In this document: piece by piece, positions 1 through 11,207 of the stretch | Layout of the letters: the number at the start of each line of letters is the position of its first letter | Position numbering within the stretch: position 1 is the first letter of the stretch | Source: Antilocapra americana | Lineage: Eukaryota; Chordata; Mammalia; Artiodactyla; Antilocapridae | Direction: 5' to 3' | DNA: 64,000 bases | Assembly: GCA_007570785.1 (NCBI GenBank) | Contig: ML660774.1 | Coordinates: forward strand, 4,581,433 to 4,645,432 | Position numbers and translations under genes: made by a program | The notes under the pieces: model-generated | Database searches by the model: none | What the model saw: only the letters and a program-made list of their open reading frames with translations | What the model was told of the DNA's origin: nothing

Positions 1-1000
1 TTCCTTGATGAAATCTGGTCCTTTGGGGCAGTGTTCAATCTAATTTTAGTTTCATTCAGCCTCTCCTGAAAACCTTCCTGCCTAAATCAGTGTAGCTTTT
101 CATTGTGATCAGTACAAGTCTGGTACCAAAGAAAGTCCCAAATTCAAATCCTGCCAGTGACCTTGAAGCTCACAGTCCACATCTGGGTTCTCCGAGACAG
201 CTGCGGGACTGTGTTCCATGGACAAAGGTGGCTCTATTTCTTCCCTATTTAATTTTAGTTCATCAGTAATGAGTTTCAGATTGTGTTTGTTTTTAGAAAT
301 TCTGTTTGCTGTTGTATTCTTCCTGTTAGTAGAGGCTTTACAAGTGGATACACAATTGATTATAAGCAGAAAAAAAAAATCCTTGGCAAATGTAGCTACT
401 AAAAACTCATCTGCAAAGTAAATTGCCATTTACCAGACCTTATTATCTTATGACACAGAAGATATGATTTTTGTTCCCTATTGTGAGGCTGTCAAGTCTT
501 GTTGGTGCTGATGCCACCATCTTCGTGACTGTTACCACCCTCACAGTTTCAGCTACTGCTAAAGCCAGCTCTTGAGAGAAGCCATCTGAAGAGTTTGATT
601 TCTCAACTCTGCTGAGTGGTCTGGAAGCTTAGGCTGTGTTGACCCTACCCTCTGCCTGTTAGTCTTCCAAAGACCATGTGGCAACCGACTGTTCAGTTTT
701 TTACTCAACTACTTGGAATGTCTTTGAAAAATGTCTCTAGTGCTGAAATTTAATGTTGATGAATACTATATTGTCTATGAAAACATTTTATCTTGTCAAA
801 GATTCTTAGCTACATACTGGTAAACAATAGATACCATCTCCAGTTGTACTGTTATATGCTAATGTCAGGCCACATAGCAAGGTATTCCTTTTTGCATCAT
901 CTGGGCATTCTTGTGTTTGATCTGTGAAGACAGTGTTATTTAAATGCCATGATTCCTATTCATTAATTTAAAAGATATTTCATGCTGATCTGAAACTATT
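1..1000. other. AT-rich noncoding stretch without a recognised gene
   Basis: I recognise no gene here. A 106-codon open frame on the minus strand (109-429) has a hydrophobic N-terminal part followed by a polar, acidic tail. I cannot match it to a family, and its last codons overlap a weak MIR-like patch, so it is probably a chance frame. No promoter, splice pair or polyadenylation arrangement supports it. Confidence 0.5.
100..175 (+). mobile_element. Possible MIR SINE fragment
   Basis: The order of short words around 'ttcaaatcctgcca' and 'gtgaccttga' resembles the 5' half of a mammalian-wide MIR, where a tRNA-like B box leads into the core. The match is short and diverged, so a chance resemblance is possible. 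Confidence 0.3.
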
Positions 1001-1109
1001 AAAGACACTGGTAGATATGGAATCAAAATATATTTAATTTGGGGGAAATATATTAACATTTCCCCCAAATTAAATATATTTTAAGGTTCCATGTCTACCA
1101 GTGTCTTTT
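1001..1109. repeat. Near-perfect inverted repeat (about 50-bp arms, 8-nt loop)
   Basis: The left arm at 1001-1049 pairs with the right arm at 1058-1109, with an 8-base loop at 1050-1057. Reading outward from the loop, the first 20 or so bases of each arm match without a break. A 2-base offset then occurs around 1023/1085, and the outer part (the CACTGGTAGA side) pairs with only a transition or two. The arms do not resemble Bov-tA, BovB, L1 or the mariner hairpins of this window. A transcript from either strand would fold into a long stem. It could be the relic of a short DNA transposon or a local inverted duplication made by template switching. Confidence 0.9.
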
Positions 1110-1111
1110 CA

Positions 1112-1480
1112 GTTATTTATTCCAGAAATGTGAAGTGAATATTTACTATGTAATAGCTATGAATGAAACAACCATGACCCCTGACCTCATGAATCTTGGA
1201 GTCATGGGGAGGAATTCTGACCAACCAAAAGATGATGGTATAATGACAAGTTGAGTTAATTTAGAAGAGCATAATGTTCAGTGATGGAGAGAGGGTTGTA
1301 TTAATATTTAGATAGAGTGGTCAAGAAGGCTAGCTAGCAGGGGACATTCAAATCAGGACTGGAAGATGATACAGAACCAGCCATAGGAAAATCAATGGGG
1401 AAAGTATGCCAGTAAGAAGATGACTGTGCAGAGATGTTCCTGATGCAGTAAGGAGGTCAGTGTAACTAGGAACTGGAAGA
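1112..1480 (-). mobile_element. Ancient L2-like LINE fragment
   Basis: The stretch follows the antisense order of an L2 3' region: a 'gtgaatatttactatgt' segment, a run resembling 'cccctgacctcatgaatcttggagt', then purine-rich sequence with 'gtggtcaagaaggc'. Divergence is high, as expected for an element older than the placental radiation. It is interrupted downstream by younger sequence. Family assignment is from memory of the consensus pattern only. Confidence 0.5.
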
Positions 1481-1676
1481 AGGCTACTCTGGTTGAAGTG
1501 TGATGGTATGTGTTGGAAAGATGAACAAAAACAAGATTGGAGAGGTGGACGAGGAGAGACCGTGACCATGGTACGAAGCATTGGGTACCATTGTCATTCC
1601 ATGGACTGAATCTACAGCCCCAGCTGTGGCTTCTACCCCAACTAACACTGGTAGTACTGGTTCCTAAGTAAGCTTG

Positions 1677-1888
1677 AAAGTGAAAGTGAAGACGCTCAGT
1701 CATGTCCGACTCTTTGTGACCCCATGGATTGTAACCTACCAGGCTTCTCCGTCCATGGGATTCTCCAAGCAAGAGTACTGGAGTGGGTTGCCATTTCCTT
1801 CTCCAGGGGATCTTCCCAACCCAGGGATTGAACCCGGGTCTCCCACATCGGAGGCAGACACTTTAAACTCTGAGCCACCAGGGAAGCC
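1677..1888 (-). mobile_element. Bov-tA SINE with 11-bp target-site duplication
   Basis: Full-length tRNA-derived ruminant SINE. The tRNA-like head lies on the right: the reverse complement of 'tgagccaccagggaagcc' gives the A box region, and 'ggattgaacccgggt' is the complement of the B box. Directly repeated AAGTAAGCTTG flanks it at 1666-1676 and 1889-1899, the TSD expected from L1/BovB-type target-primed insertion. Its internal RNA polymerase III promoter points to the minus strand. Several short open frames that cross it are artefacts. Confidence 0.95.
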
Positions 1889-2233
1889 AAGTAAGCTTGG
1901 GCATACAGGAAAAGAAAAAGGAATATGCGCTTTCAGAGGAGAGGAGGTCTCTGAAGAGAAAGGGAGGAGGAGCATCTGCCCTGAATGTGTTCATTTTTTT
2001 TTTCCTTTTTGTAAATTCATTAATGAATAAGTCACTTCACTTCCCCTGTGGCAGAGAAATGAGTGACAGAAGTTGCCTAGATCTGTAGCCTAATGGAGTG
2101 CCCACAACACTCCTGTTGTCTCCCTCACTCTTCTGAGAGCAATCTATCATTTTATAAAGGAAAGTTCTTTTCTTTTCCATAAAGTTGAATTTCTTTCTGT
2201 GTGCGCTCAAAATGCATAATGTGTATTGTTATT

Positions 2234-2434
2234 GAAAGTGAAAGTGTTAGTCATTCAGTTGTGTCCAACCCTTTGTGACCCCATGGACTGTGTCCCACCA
2301 GGCTCCTCTGTGGAATTCTCCAGGGAAGAATACTGGAGTGCGTTGCCTTTCCCTTCTCCACGGATCTTTCTGACCTTGGATTGAACCCAGGTCTCCTGCT
2401 GTGCAGGCAGATTCTTTACTGTCTGAGCCACCAG
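2234..2434 (-). mobile_element. Bov-tA SINE
   Basis: Matches the Bov-tA pattern along its whole length in minus orientation, from 'gaaagtgaaagtg' through 'gtgaccccatggactgt' to 'gtctgagccaccag'. A small deletion lies in the middle, where the usual 'gtccatgg' before 'gaattctcc' is shortened. It abuts the mariner hairpin at 2449. I could not define a TSD. Confidence 0.92.
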
Positions 2435-2448
2435 TTGGTTCATGTTGT

Positions 2449-2534
2449 TACTGAGTTAGCCCCAAAAAGTTTGTTCAGGTTTTTCCATAGTATGTTACTG
2501 AAAAACTCAAATGAATTTTTTGGCCAACTCAATA
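2449..2534. mobile_element. Mariner-derived palindromic MITE (miR-2284/2285-type hairpin)
   Basis: An 86-bp near-palindrome with the ends of the ruminant mariner MITE: 'gttagccccaaaaagttt' on the left and 'tttttggccaactcaata' on the right, with 'ggtttttccatag' in the middle. It is flanked by TA, the target of Tc1/mariner elements. From established knowledge, transcribed copies of this element gave rise to the bovine miR-2284/2285 family. This copy has several mismatches between arms, so whether it is processed cannot be told. Confidence 0.85.
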
Positions 2535-2927
2535 TAAAGTGAACATGTTAGATATACCCAAGTATTATACATGGTCAAACTAGACTTGAATGCTATAACC
2601 TTTGAATACCCTAAGAAAATTAAATCTAATGCTGGGAAGATCAGAACCAGAGTTTTGATTGATCTGCTAATTAACTATAGTCAACCATATGCTTTAGTGT
2701 TTTATTTGTATCGTTAGTGAATGTTGTATACCTACAAATGCACAATTATATCATATTTATCCATTCATTCCTCTTTTCCAGAAAAAAAGATTTTAAAGCT
2801 CATGTAGCTAAAATAAATGTTTATGCATAATAGTTACCACTAGAAATTGAATTTGTGTCTGTGAACTGTTCACATGCAGTCACTGTGAGTCTTGGGTCCC
2901 TGTGTAAGGAATGCCTTCTCTCCACAG

Positions 2928-3075
2928 GCCAAGAACTATTTCCTAAGAAGGGCTGCTTCCAAGGAGGTGAGGTGGCCCCCATCGGCCACAGCCAGAGCCG
3001 GGGGTCTGGGCACAGACTCGGCTGTCAGCTGGTCTACCTGAGGACTGTGCGGCCCCCGGGGAGGACACGGGAGTG
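2928..3075 (+). other. Candidate exon (GC-richer island with splice-like borders)
   Basis: I do not recognise a protein here. The segment is preceded by 'ccttctctccacag', a usable 3' splice site ending at 2927. It is followed at 3076 by 'gtgagtac', a strong 5' splice site. The 148 bp between them are distinctly richer in G+C and CpG than the surroundings. One plus-strand frame stays open through it to a stop just after the donor; another meets a stop before the end. It could be a noncoding or alternative exon, or chance. No RNA evidence is available from sequence alone. Confidence 0.28.
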
Positions 3076-3305
3076 GTGAGTACCCATGCGAGGCCAGGCA
3101 CTGTGATAGCCCTGTCTTCTGGAGAAGCTTGTTTTCTGATTTCCCAGTCAATCCCGTCATTCTTTCAGACATAGCTTCTAAGAAACTGTCAAACATCTGC
3201 CTTTCCTTTTCACACTTTTTTCTGCACCCTGCCCATAGCTGTGGTAGTTCAGTAGATAAATGACATCTCACCTCCTCCTTGTGCGTACATGAGCAGTGCT
3301 GCACA

Positions 3306-3412
3306 TGCCAATTCATGAAAGGAAAGAAAGAGAAAGAGAGAGAAAGAAGGAGGGAGGGCAAGAGAGGGAGGGAGGGAAGAAAGAAGGAAAGAAGGAGAGA
3401 GCGAGAAATAAA
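3306..3412 (+). repeat. Polypurine GA/GGAA low-complexity tract
   Basis: About 107 bases consist almost only of A and G, in GAAA, GAGA, GGGA and GAAG blocks, with rare pyrimidine interruptions. The minus-strand frame crossing it is a low-complexity artefact. Polypurine tracts with mirror symmetry can adopt triplex (H-DNA) structure and are often length-polymorphic. Confidence 0.95.
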
Positions 3413-5594
3413 TCAGGCTGCTTTGTAAGTCTGTAAATTCACGGTCATAGTTCTTTTAACATCACTTAAAATTATACCAAATGTCCAGCTGCCAGGAGCT
3501 TTTGAAATCCAGTCATTATTTATGAGAATGTTATACAAAAAGGTAGAAAACATAAAAGAGCTTGGTTCATAAAACAGGAAAGACAAATGTTGCTAGAAAA
3601 AAAAAATATCTCTAACAAATGTGGAGTGAACTCTGTGAATGAGAATCTATTGTGTGCTGGTGAGATCACTAAGTGGAAACCCAAGGTATTGGCTTTGTTA
3701 ATGAGCAGATCCTGTCCATGTACATAAAGGTAAGTTTATTTCCAAAGATATGATACAGAAATATAACTTTTATTGTTAGAATATTGTTGGGCATCATGAC
3801 TGTGAACATATTATAAAGTAAACATAGAGCTGCAATTTTCTTTCTTTAACCATGGTCTTTTGAAGTATTTTCATATGGAATTTCTGAGTTCTTCTAAACT
3901 TAATTATAAGTTTTGACCACTTTATAATTAAGAGTTAGAAAATAGAAATCATAAAGAATTACTATTTTGTGTATCATATACCCTCTGAGTACTTGAATAT
4001 TTTAAGGTCTCTGACTATATTTAGAGAGAAATAATACCAGCATGTGATGCAGGCAAAGATTGAAAGCAAGAATTCTATAGAACGTCTAAATGTCACAGGT
4101 GTTATTGGAATGCAAATGTACTTTTCTATACGTTTCATAGGTGTTATATATAGCAAGTGTTCGACACCATATTTTTGCACTTTATTTTTTGACTTTTTCA
4201 CCTATTACCTTTCCCCAAATTACTAGAAACTAAAAATACCTGCCTGAAATTAAGAGCATGGATGCTTTGGCAAATAAAGCCAGTATGAGTTTTCTGCTGT
4301 CATTAAGATATATGCTATATATCATTTCTCAGTGGGCTGAACTAACTACTCACTGTGAGAAATCTTCCTGAGATGAGATTTCTGTCAACATAGGATAAAT
4401 TCGACTTTGGAGACAAGGAATTTGCCCAATCTCATTATTAAAAAAGAAAAGGATAGAGAAAAGAGAAATAAAAGCATTATAAGAAAATTATATTTCAATA
4501 AAAGCAGAATCAAAAGTTAGAAAACATATAATTAATGAAAGGATTCATTTTATTTGATATTTGAACCACAGAATTGAAGTCTTCACATTATTTTATGGAC
4601 AAAACTCAGGTTTTGTGGAAATTAAGTGAAATGAAGAAATGATTTCCTTTCAGAGCAAAATGAGATGGTACATTTTGAGTTAAACACATTGTACAAAAAT
4701 GTAATGAAAGGAAAACCTGTCACTTATGTCATTCTGCATATTTTTAAGTCAAACTGTTCATCAATGAGCTACTAAATAATATGTAAGAGAAATGCTATGC
4801 TTAAATAAATAGTACCTCTTATTGGATATTACATCAACTGGTATAAAAATATGAGTGCCTTATTAGAAATGCTACTTAAACCTTTCAGAGTTGTCAATAT
4901 TCAAACTATGTCTTGTCTGATATCATCATAGCCTCATTTGTAGCCAAATGTATATTTTTATAAGTAGTGTAAGTCATAAATGCAATGAGTTCTACTTTTT
5001 AGGATAGCGTTTTTGGAGTTAGTTATTTGAGTAATTTACATTGCAAACACTTTCAGGGTAATTTTGCAGAAATAAAATAATTCCTGAAGGAACACAACTG
5101 CTTTCTCACTAGGGACAGAAATATTTTAGAAAGAAAAGAGCATCTGTTCCTTTTCCTCACCAATGACTTTATTGTCTTCTGGATTGTGGAAATTTGCTCT
5201 GGGAAAATAAGAGAGGTGTACTGCAATTCAGGATCATTTTGCCCACTTGGGAACCTGAGTTTCCAATTCAGAATATGACCTGCTTTATTCAGATGACACC
5301 AGTTCCTCATATTCTTCTTTTATCATTTAAATTTCTGTTCATGTTTTGACAATGTTCTTTAGTAGAAAGCGCAGAAAGCATCCAGCTGCACCTCTTGACT
5401 CTTCATTCTTAAGCTGGGATCCTTTATTCTAGAACTAATATTTCCATAATATGTGATGTCATGAAGAAGAATGAAAATCTCACTTTGGAGATGCCACTGT
5501 AATAATTCTCACTTATAGTATATAATTAATCTGAATAATGGCAACAAAAGAAACACTTGAGAAAAGTAATTCTAGGCTTTAGTTAAAGAAGCTT
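3413..5594. other. AT-rich unique noncoding sequence
   Basis: No gene, recent transposon or RNA gene is recognised. The stretch has a uniform AT-rich composition with many short A and T runs and only short stop-bounded frames in all six readings. Confidence 0.5.
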
Positions 5595-6720
5595 AATGAA
5601 AGCAGCATTCTTCCACTTAGCAAATATTTATGTGCCAGAGACTTAGTTGCTAGGTGCTGAGGATCATGAAACTTATACCTACACTGTGCCATCATTACAC
5701 GTTTTTCTGATTGATGGAAAAATTAGAGCACACAATTTTACCTGGATTTCCAGATAATAGACCAGACTGCCCTCGTCACAGAGGGTGAAGGAAGGTGATA
5801 GAGGAGTTTCAGATTTGAAGGTAGAGGCGAGGAGGGGGCAGGATATTAGGCAGTAGCAAGAATGCTTAAGGTAAAGAACTACTTGGCATACTTGTTGCCC
5901 TGAAAGGGGCCCAGTGTGTCTAGATCAAGGAGAGCAGAGAAGAGAGAGGAGAGAGGTCACACTGGGGCAGTCAGTGAAGGACAGGTTATTCAGGGCCTTG
6001 CAGACCCCATTAAAGAAATTTGATCTTAATTCTAGGTGCAATGAGAAACCACTGGGGAAGCAGTAGGCCAAGGGTGTGATAACATCAGATTTCTATTAAA
6101 ATTCATCACGGATTAATGTGTGAAGAACAGAACAGACATGAGGAGAGGATATAGGAAGACCAATTTGGAAAATTTTATACCAGTTCAGGAAAGAGAAAGG
6201 GGTGATGTTGTAGGAGTCCCCTGGGAAGCTAGAGATATAAGTCCTTGAACTTCATGGCTGGTTAAGGAAGAGAATGGAGCAGATGGGTCAGAGATCACAA
6301 GGGCGCCAGTGACTCTCATGTTTCTGGTTGGAGAAACACGAAGATGTTTTTGATTGTCTTGTTCGGTTTGAAGTGGTCACAGTGTATCAAAAAAGGGTGT
6401 TAACAAAGAAAGTTCTGAGTGTAGTTCTGGAGCTCAGAAACCTGAACAAAAGATTTGAATTTGGAGCCACTGGCTTTTAAATGTTAGTTGAAATCGTGAC
6501 AGAGGATGAAGTTGCTGGAAAAGAGAACACAGGAAAATAAAGAAGAAAAGTCCTAAACAGAAAGAATCTGAAAGACTCTGAATTTTAGTAACTAGGTAGA
6601 GGAGGAGCAGTTGGGAAAAGAGGCTGTTGAGGAAGAAGTATCATAGAAGCCAAGGGAAGGGGACTGTATTTCCACAATTTGCTGTAAGGTCAGTGAAATG
6701 AAGATTATGACTTATCCCCT
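5595..6720 (-). mobile_element. Long ancient L2-like LINE segment
   Basis: The purine-rich text follows the antisense order of an L2 3' region. First comes 'caaatatttatgtgccagag' with 'gctaggtgctgagg', then 'caggttattcagggccttg', 'ggtgcaatgagaaacc' and 'aacatcagatttct', then 'gaagccaagggaag' near 6650. Divergence is strong throughout and no open frame survives. Purine-rich sequence of similar style reappears at about 7410-8330 and may be a continuation. The family name is a pattern judgement. Confidence 0.5.
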
Positions 6721-8360
6721 TCATTTAAACACCAAGAATATCATAGGTAAACTTTGCAACAGAGTTCTGATAGAGGAGCAGAGCAAAATTTAGATTAAAG
6801 AAGGTTAGGTCTATGAAAGAGGGAGGAAGAAAAAAGAGCAAGACATGCAGACAGCTCTTTCCAAATTTAGCTGTGAAACTGAGAAGATGAATAGAAATGC
6901 ATAATGGGAAAGATGTGAAATAAGCAGAATGTTTTTGTTTGTTTGTTTTCAGTGATAGTATAAAATTCCTGAAAAAAAAATAGGCACAGATGGGATCTGG
7001 CAATTCACTGTAGAAAACGTTTATTTTTTTTTTCTTGAACAAGAACATTTTTATTAATATCTCAATAATAAAATTCATGTTTTGATTTAACTCACATCTT
7101 CATCTGTTTTTGCTGAGAAAATTTCTAAGTTAGCTTGAAGCCTCATCGTGTATTCAGGTCGTCCTCAGTGATTTCCATCGCTGTCTCCATAGGACAATCA
7201 CTTGGGACACTGTATAAAATACAAATGCCTGGTTTCTGCTCTGAGAGAGACTGGTTTAATTGGACTGGGTTTTATCCAATGTACTGAGGTTTTTAACAGT
7301 CCCAAATGATATTGAAGGGCAGACAAAAGAGAGAATTACCGATATAAGGGAGTATTTTATTCAATTTCTAAACACTTTCAAGATGTTTTAAACATGCAAG
7401 CCTATTATATTAGAAAATGGTTTTTCAAAGGAAAAGGAGTATCTCTCCTACTATATTAGGAGAGAAAGAGAAAAGGGTGGATAAATGTGTTAAAAGGCTT
7501 TATTGGTTTGGTGGCAAGAAATTGAATTATTTGTTGTATCAAGAGAGAAGTGTTGAGGGTGACAGGCACAGGCAGTCATGGTTGAAGCAAGTAAACAGTT
7601 TGAAATAATCATTCCATTGAGTGGAAAAGAATAACACCTAGAGAAATGCAGTGAGATCACCCACTGTTGCTGGGAGGTTATTATGGTTTGTGACTATGAA
7701 TATTCAGAAGGCTGCCTGGTTTTCTCCAGAAACTTCCCAGCAGGAAAGCTCACAGATGGTATTAATCCAGGATGAAATTTTCCAAATAGTACGTAAAGAA
7801 CAAAGAGCATGAGAATGCAAGGAGGTGGTAAGAGAATGATTCCTCCATGGGGCCTTAGGTAGTAACCAGGATCAGCAAGGAAGCAAAGACAGGAAATCCT
7901 GGGGTAATGATCCTATTGGAGTCAAATATAAATTCAAGGTGAGCACACAGGTAGGTGAGGAGAGGCTGGGGGTGACAGCAAGGATATCTGATTTAACATT
8001 TCCAAGCGGAGTTTAGGGAAAGGATACCCTGTTCCGTGACACTGCGAGTGGGTGGATGAGGTGGAGATGAGAAGGAAGAGGCCAGGGAAAATGTGACTAT
8101 CAAGAAACAGGGAGGCCAGATCATGCCATCCCAGGCTGGCAATGGTTGGGTCGGGGGAGACAGTAGACGAAGTCCTCAAGTAATGAAGAGCCAGAGCCAG
8201 AGCTTTGGCAGTTGACAGCGGAGTATAGAGGGTAAAGGAGGCATCACTAGGACTCGAAGGTAACATGGACTCAAAGAGTAGTTGCCCCACTCTGGCACCC
8301 CACCATGAGGACAGAAAGGATGAGGTCCTGTGAATGGTGAGGATCAGGCAGAGTCCTTGT
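6721..8360. other. Noncoding sequence, purine-rich in its second half
   Basis: I see no gene. The first part is AT-rich unique sequence. From about 7410 to 8330 it becomes rich in G and A and may be further ancient LINE material. A 118-codon minus-strand frame (7934-8290) lies inside this biased stretch and is not recognisable. Confidence 0.4.
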
Positions 8361-8502
8361 CAATACTGTTCAGTCACTAATTCATGCCCAACTCTTTGTG
8401 ACCCCATGGATGGCAGCATGCCAGGCTTCCCCATCCTTTGCCATCTCCCCAAGTTCTCTCAGATTCATGTCCATTGGGTCAATGATGCTGTCTCCTCTTT
8501 CA
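8361..8502 (-). mobile_element. BovB LINE 3' end, strongly 5'-truncated
   Basis: Minus-oriented tail of the RTE-type LINE BovB: 'ctgttcagtcact', 'ctctttgtgaccccatgga', 'agcatgccaggcttcc' and 'catgtccattgggtcaatg' follow the consensus order before similarity stops. The left part of this segment is the sequence shared between BovB and the tails of Bov SINEs. The later 'gttctctcagattcatgtcc' words show it is BovB-type rather than Bov-tA. Confidence 0.85.
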
Positions 8503-8718
8503 TAAACAGTGCTATGAAATATATACTGCGTATCTATGTGCATATATATCTGTCTATGTTGCTATGGTTTGAGAGGAAACAGTAAAGCCTTGGGTCCAAC
8601 TAATTGACCCATTAGTCCCATAGTGATGCCTTTATATTTTGTGAGGGTCGAATACTTCCCTATCTCTCTTGGGCCAGGAATGTTGTAAGTCTTCAGATTT
8701 GTACAGGAGACTCCTCTG

Positions 8719-8935
8719 GCACAGTGATTCTGGGGATCCTAGCTTTGAACTATGTCTGTATGACTTTGCTGCTTTCTAGCTGGTGGTCCTGGGTGTGTAA
8801 ATTAATCTCTACCTCTGCACTTTATCCATGAAATGGGAATAAGAATAATAAGTTCCAGTGTGGAATTGTGAAGATTAATGGAGGTGATGTACACAGCTGG
8901 CATTATTTGTCACATAGGAAGTATTAAAATGGTAG
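8719..8935 (+). mobile_element. MIR SINE
   Basis: Recognisable MIR core in plus orientation: 'tgaaatgggaataagaataat' followed by 'gtgaagattaatggaggtgatgtacacagc' and then a 'catagg...tattaaaatggt' end. It is old and diverged, as expected of an element shared by all mammals. Confidence 0.7.
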
Positions 8936-10078
8936 AAGTCAATCACATCATTGCTATTTTAATGTCTCACCCATTGCGTGTGCTGCTATTTAAACTCAAA
9001 TAAAAGTAAAAAGTAAAAGGCTTCCGAAGTCTCCCCCCACTCTGCCTCTCTGACGTTACCCATTTTGAAATGCTCCTCTGAGCTCCCATGATCTACATCT
9101 AACTGGCATATTCATCTCAAGCTGGTTCCAGCCCCAAATTTATTCTCACTTCAACTTCTAGATAGTGAACAGATAACCTTATCTAATAAACCCCATATCT
9201 ATAACCCCTGAAACAGAACTTGGATCAAAGTAGGTGCTAAATATTATCTTCACGTAAAATGATAGGAAAAAGGAACCTAGTAGGCATTGCTAAAAGACAT
9301 GCTGTTATTTGTCTTCTAGAAGCAATGTTGGGGTGGAAAGCAGGTGCAGAAAGGAGACAGCCTGTTCATCTAAACGGAGTGAGGAAAGAGAACATCTTTT
9401 GCTTCATCCATTGCGAGTGATGTGTTCTGGTGCGCTTGGCTGGGAGAAAGGATAATTACGAATTACAAGCATCCATCTTAGAAATGATGAAAGTTCTAGC
9501 ATCCCCACATCATGCCCGCTGAGCAGAGGTCTTAATCTGGCAATATTTCAAATATGATAAAAAGATGTTTGAATAACATTTTGGCAAAGGTTTATAAAAC
9601 ATTAAATCCCATAGAAACATATTTGAAAGACCTAGTTTTTCAAAGTTTAATGATTAGATTATTTTTTAAATAAATTACTTTTTAAGATGTCATGCCCAAC
9701 AGCAAACCAACCATGTGAGCAAAACTTCAGTCTTATGAAATTATAATTAAATTAAATTGTATCTGGTAGCTTACATGCAATATGGATTACAGTGGTGCTG
9801 ATCATATGGAACAAAACATCAGCTACAAAGAGGTATAATTAGCTTATTCTTACAATATATAGTCACTTCAATTTAAAACAGAAAAATATCATTATATTTT
9901 ATATAAACAGAAAAAAAGCTAAAAAATCTGAAGTACCAAGTTTAATTTAATTTTTTATATTAATGACAGGTTGTCCTAGCAACCTGGTTTGCTATTGAAA
10001 TTAGCAAATGACTATTCTTATATAACGATGGCCAGGAGAAAGGCAAATGGCATCGACTAAGCACTTCTCTTCTGAAAA
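8936..10078. other. Noncoding sequence without recognised content
   Basis: AT-rich unique sequence. I see no gene, RNA gene or datable transposon, and open frames are short. Confidence 0.45.
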
Positions 10079-10250
10079 CTCCTGAAGATACTGGATATGT
10101 CATATCTCATTTAACTGTTATTCACTATTGTCCCCAATTTTCATACAATTTAAAAATATGATACCAAGAAAGAATGACCTGGTGCCAAACAGCTATTAAG
10201 TGGCAGGTCTGAGGTCTGAATGCTGTCAGATGCCAAAGCCAATATTTTGA
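10079..10250 (-). mobile_element. MIR SINE, diverged
   Basis: Antisense MIR pattern: a 'catatctcatttaactgttattcac' region, then 'tgtccccaattttcatacaattta', then 'agctattaagtggcaggtctgaggtctgaatg'. These correspond to the MIR 3' and core blocks in reverse order. Confidence 0.6.
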
Positions 10251-10940
10251 TCACTGACATACAAAGTGTCGATTCATCCTTGGATTGTCTAGAAAGTTCA
10301 GGATGAATTAGCTTATTCATTGCAAGTTCCTAACCGATTTGTTCTGATCTTGACATAACACAGATAAGCCAGTTAAGAGTTTAAAACTGAGGGGGGAACA
10401 CATGATTTATGAGGTCTTAGAAAATGCAGCAGAACTGCTCGAACAAGTTTTGTCAAAATTGGTCATTTTCCTTTGATAGTTTTTAGACTGACAAAGCAGG
10501 AGTCAGAATTCTAAGCTAGAATAGCAAAGCTTCTATCATAATAAACTCATGAGCAAGATGGAGAAATGGGAGCAAGATGGTAGAACAGATAGGAAATACT
10601 AGTGCTGAGATTATATCATCATCAAATAATTATCTTGACAAAAGAAGGCTATAGATTGTGTGAATGGTAGATGTTAGAGTGGGACTTAAAATGCATTGTT
10701 CAAAATTTTCTGTTTAAAGTATCTTGGAAAATATTTTGAATAAATAATGTATTGGGGATATTTAAGTCCAGAAAATAGATAAAAAGGCTTTAATCACAAG
10801 ACTATGCTTTTTCTGAATAATTAAGAAATTTAATTTAGAACTCCTCACAGCATGGTATAGATGTTTTGCTAAGAATACATGTCTGTATAGCTCACTTCTT
10901 GCATAGGCATAATTTATTTGTGGTTTAAATATTCACTGGA
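10251..10940. other. Noncoding AT-rich sequence
   Basis: No gene recognised. Around 10555-10610 a repeated 'gagcaagatgg' phrase loosely recalls an old L1 5' region in plus orientation, but the match is too short to call. Confidence 0.4.
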
Positions 10941-11151
10941 GCTTCCCTGGTGGCTCAGATGGTAAAGAATCTGCCTGCAATGCAGGAGACCTGGATTAGA
11001 TCCCTGGGTCAGGAAGGTCCCCTGGAGATGGGAATGGCAACCCACTCCAGTATTCTTGCCTGGAGAATTCCATGGACAGAAAAGCCTGGCAGGCTACAGT
11101 CCATGGGGTTGCAAAGAGTTGAACACGATTGAGCAACTAACACTTTCACTT
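10941..11151 (+). mobile_element. Bov-tA SINE, full length
   Basis: Plus-oriented, from 'gcttccctggtggctcag' (A-box region) through 'ggattagatccctgg' (B box, one mismatch from the usual ggtTcgAtcc) to 'ttgagcaactaacac'. A second Bov-tA of the same orientation follows about 100 bp downstream. TSD not resolved. Confidence 0.95.
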
Positions 11152-11207
11152 TTGAACCTTCAGTAGAAAAATGATATTATCCCATTTAATAGTCAACATT
11201 AGTACAG

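Noticed and set aside
109..429. 106-codon minus-strand frame with hydrophobic start
   Set aside because: No recognisable family, no splice or promoter context, and its end overlaps a MIR-like patch.
2936..3361. 141-codon minus-strand frame
   Set aside because: Its start codes through the polypurine tract and the rest is the opposite strand of the GC-richer island; no domain is visible.
10941..11151. A- and B-box sequences that look like a tRNA gene
   Set aside because: They belong to the tRNA-derived head of Bov-tA; the rest of a tRNA cloverleaf is missing.
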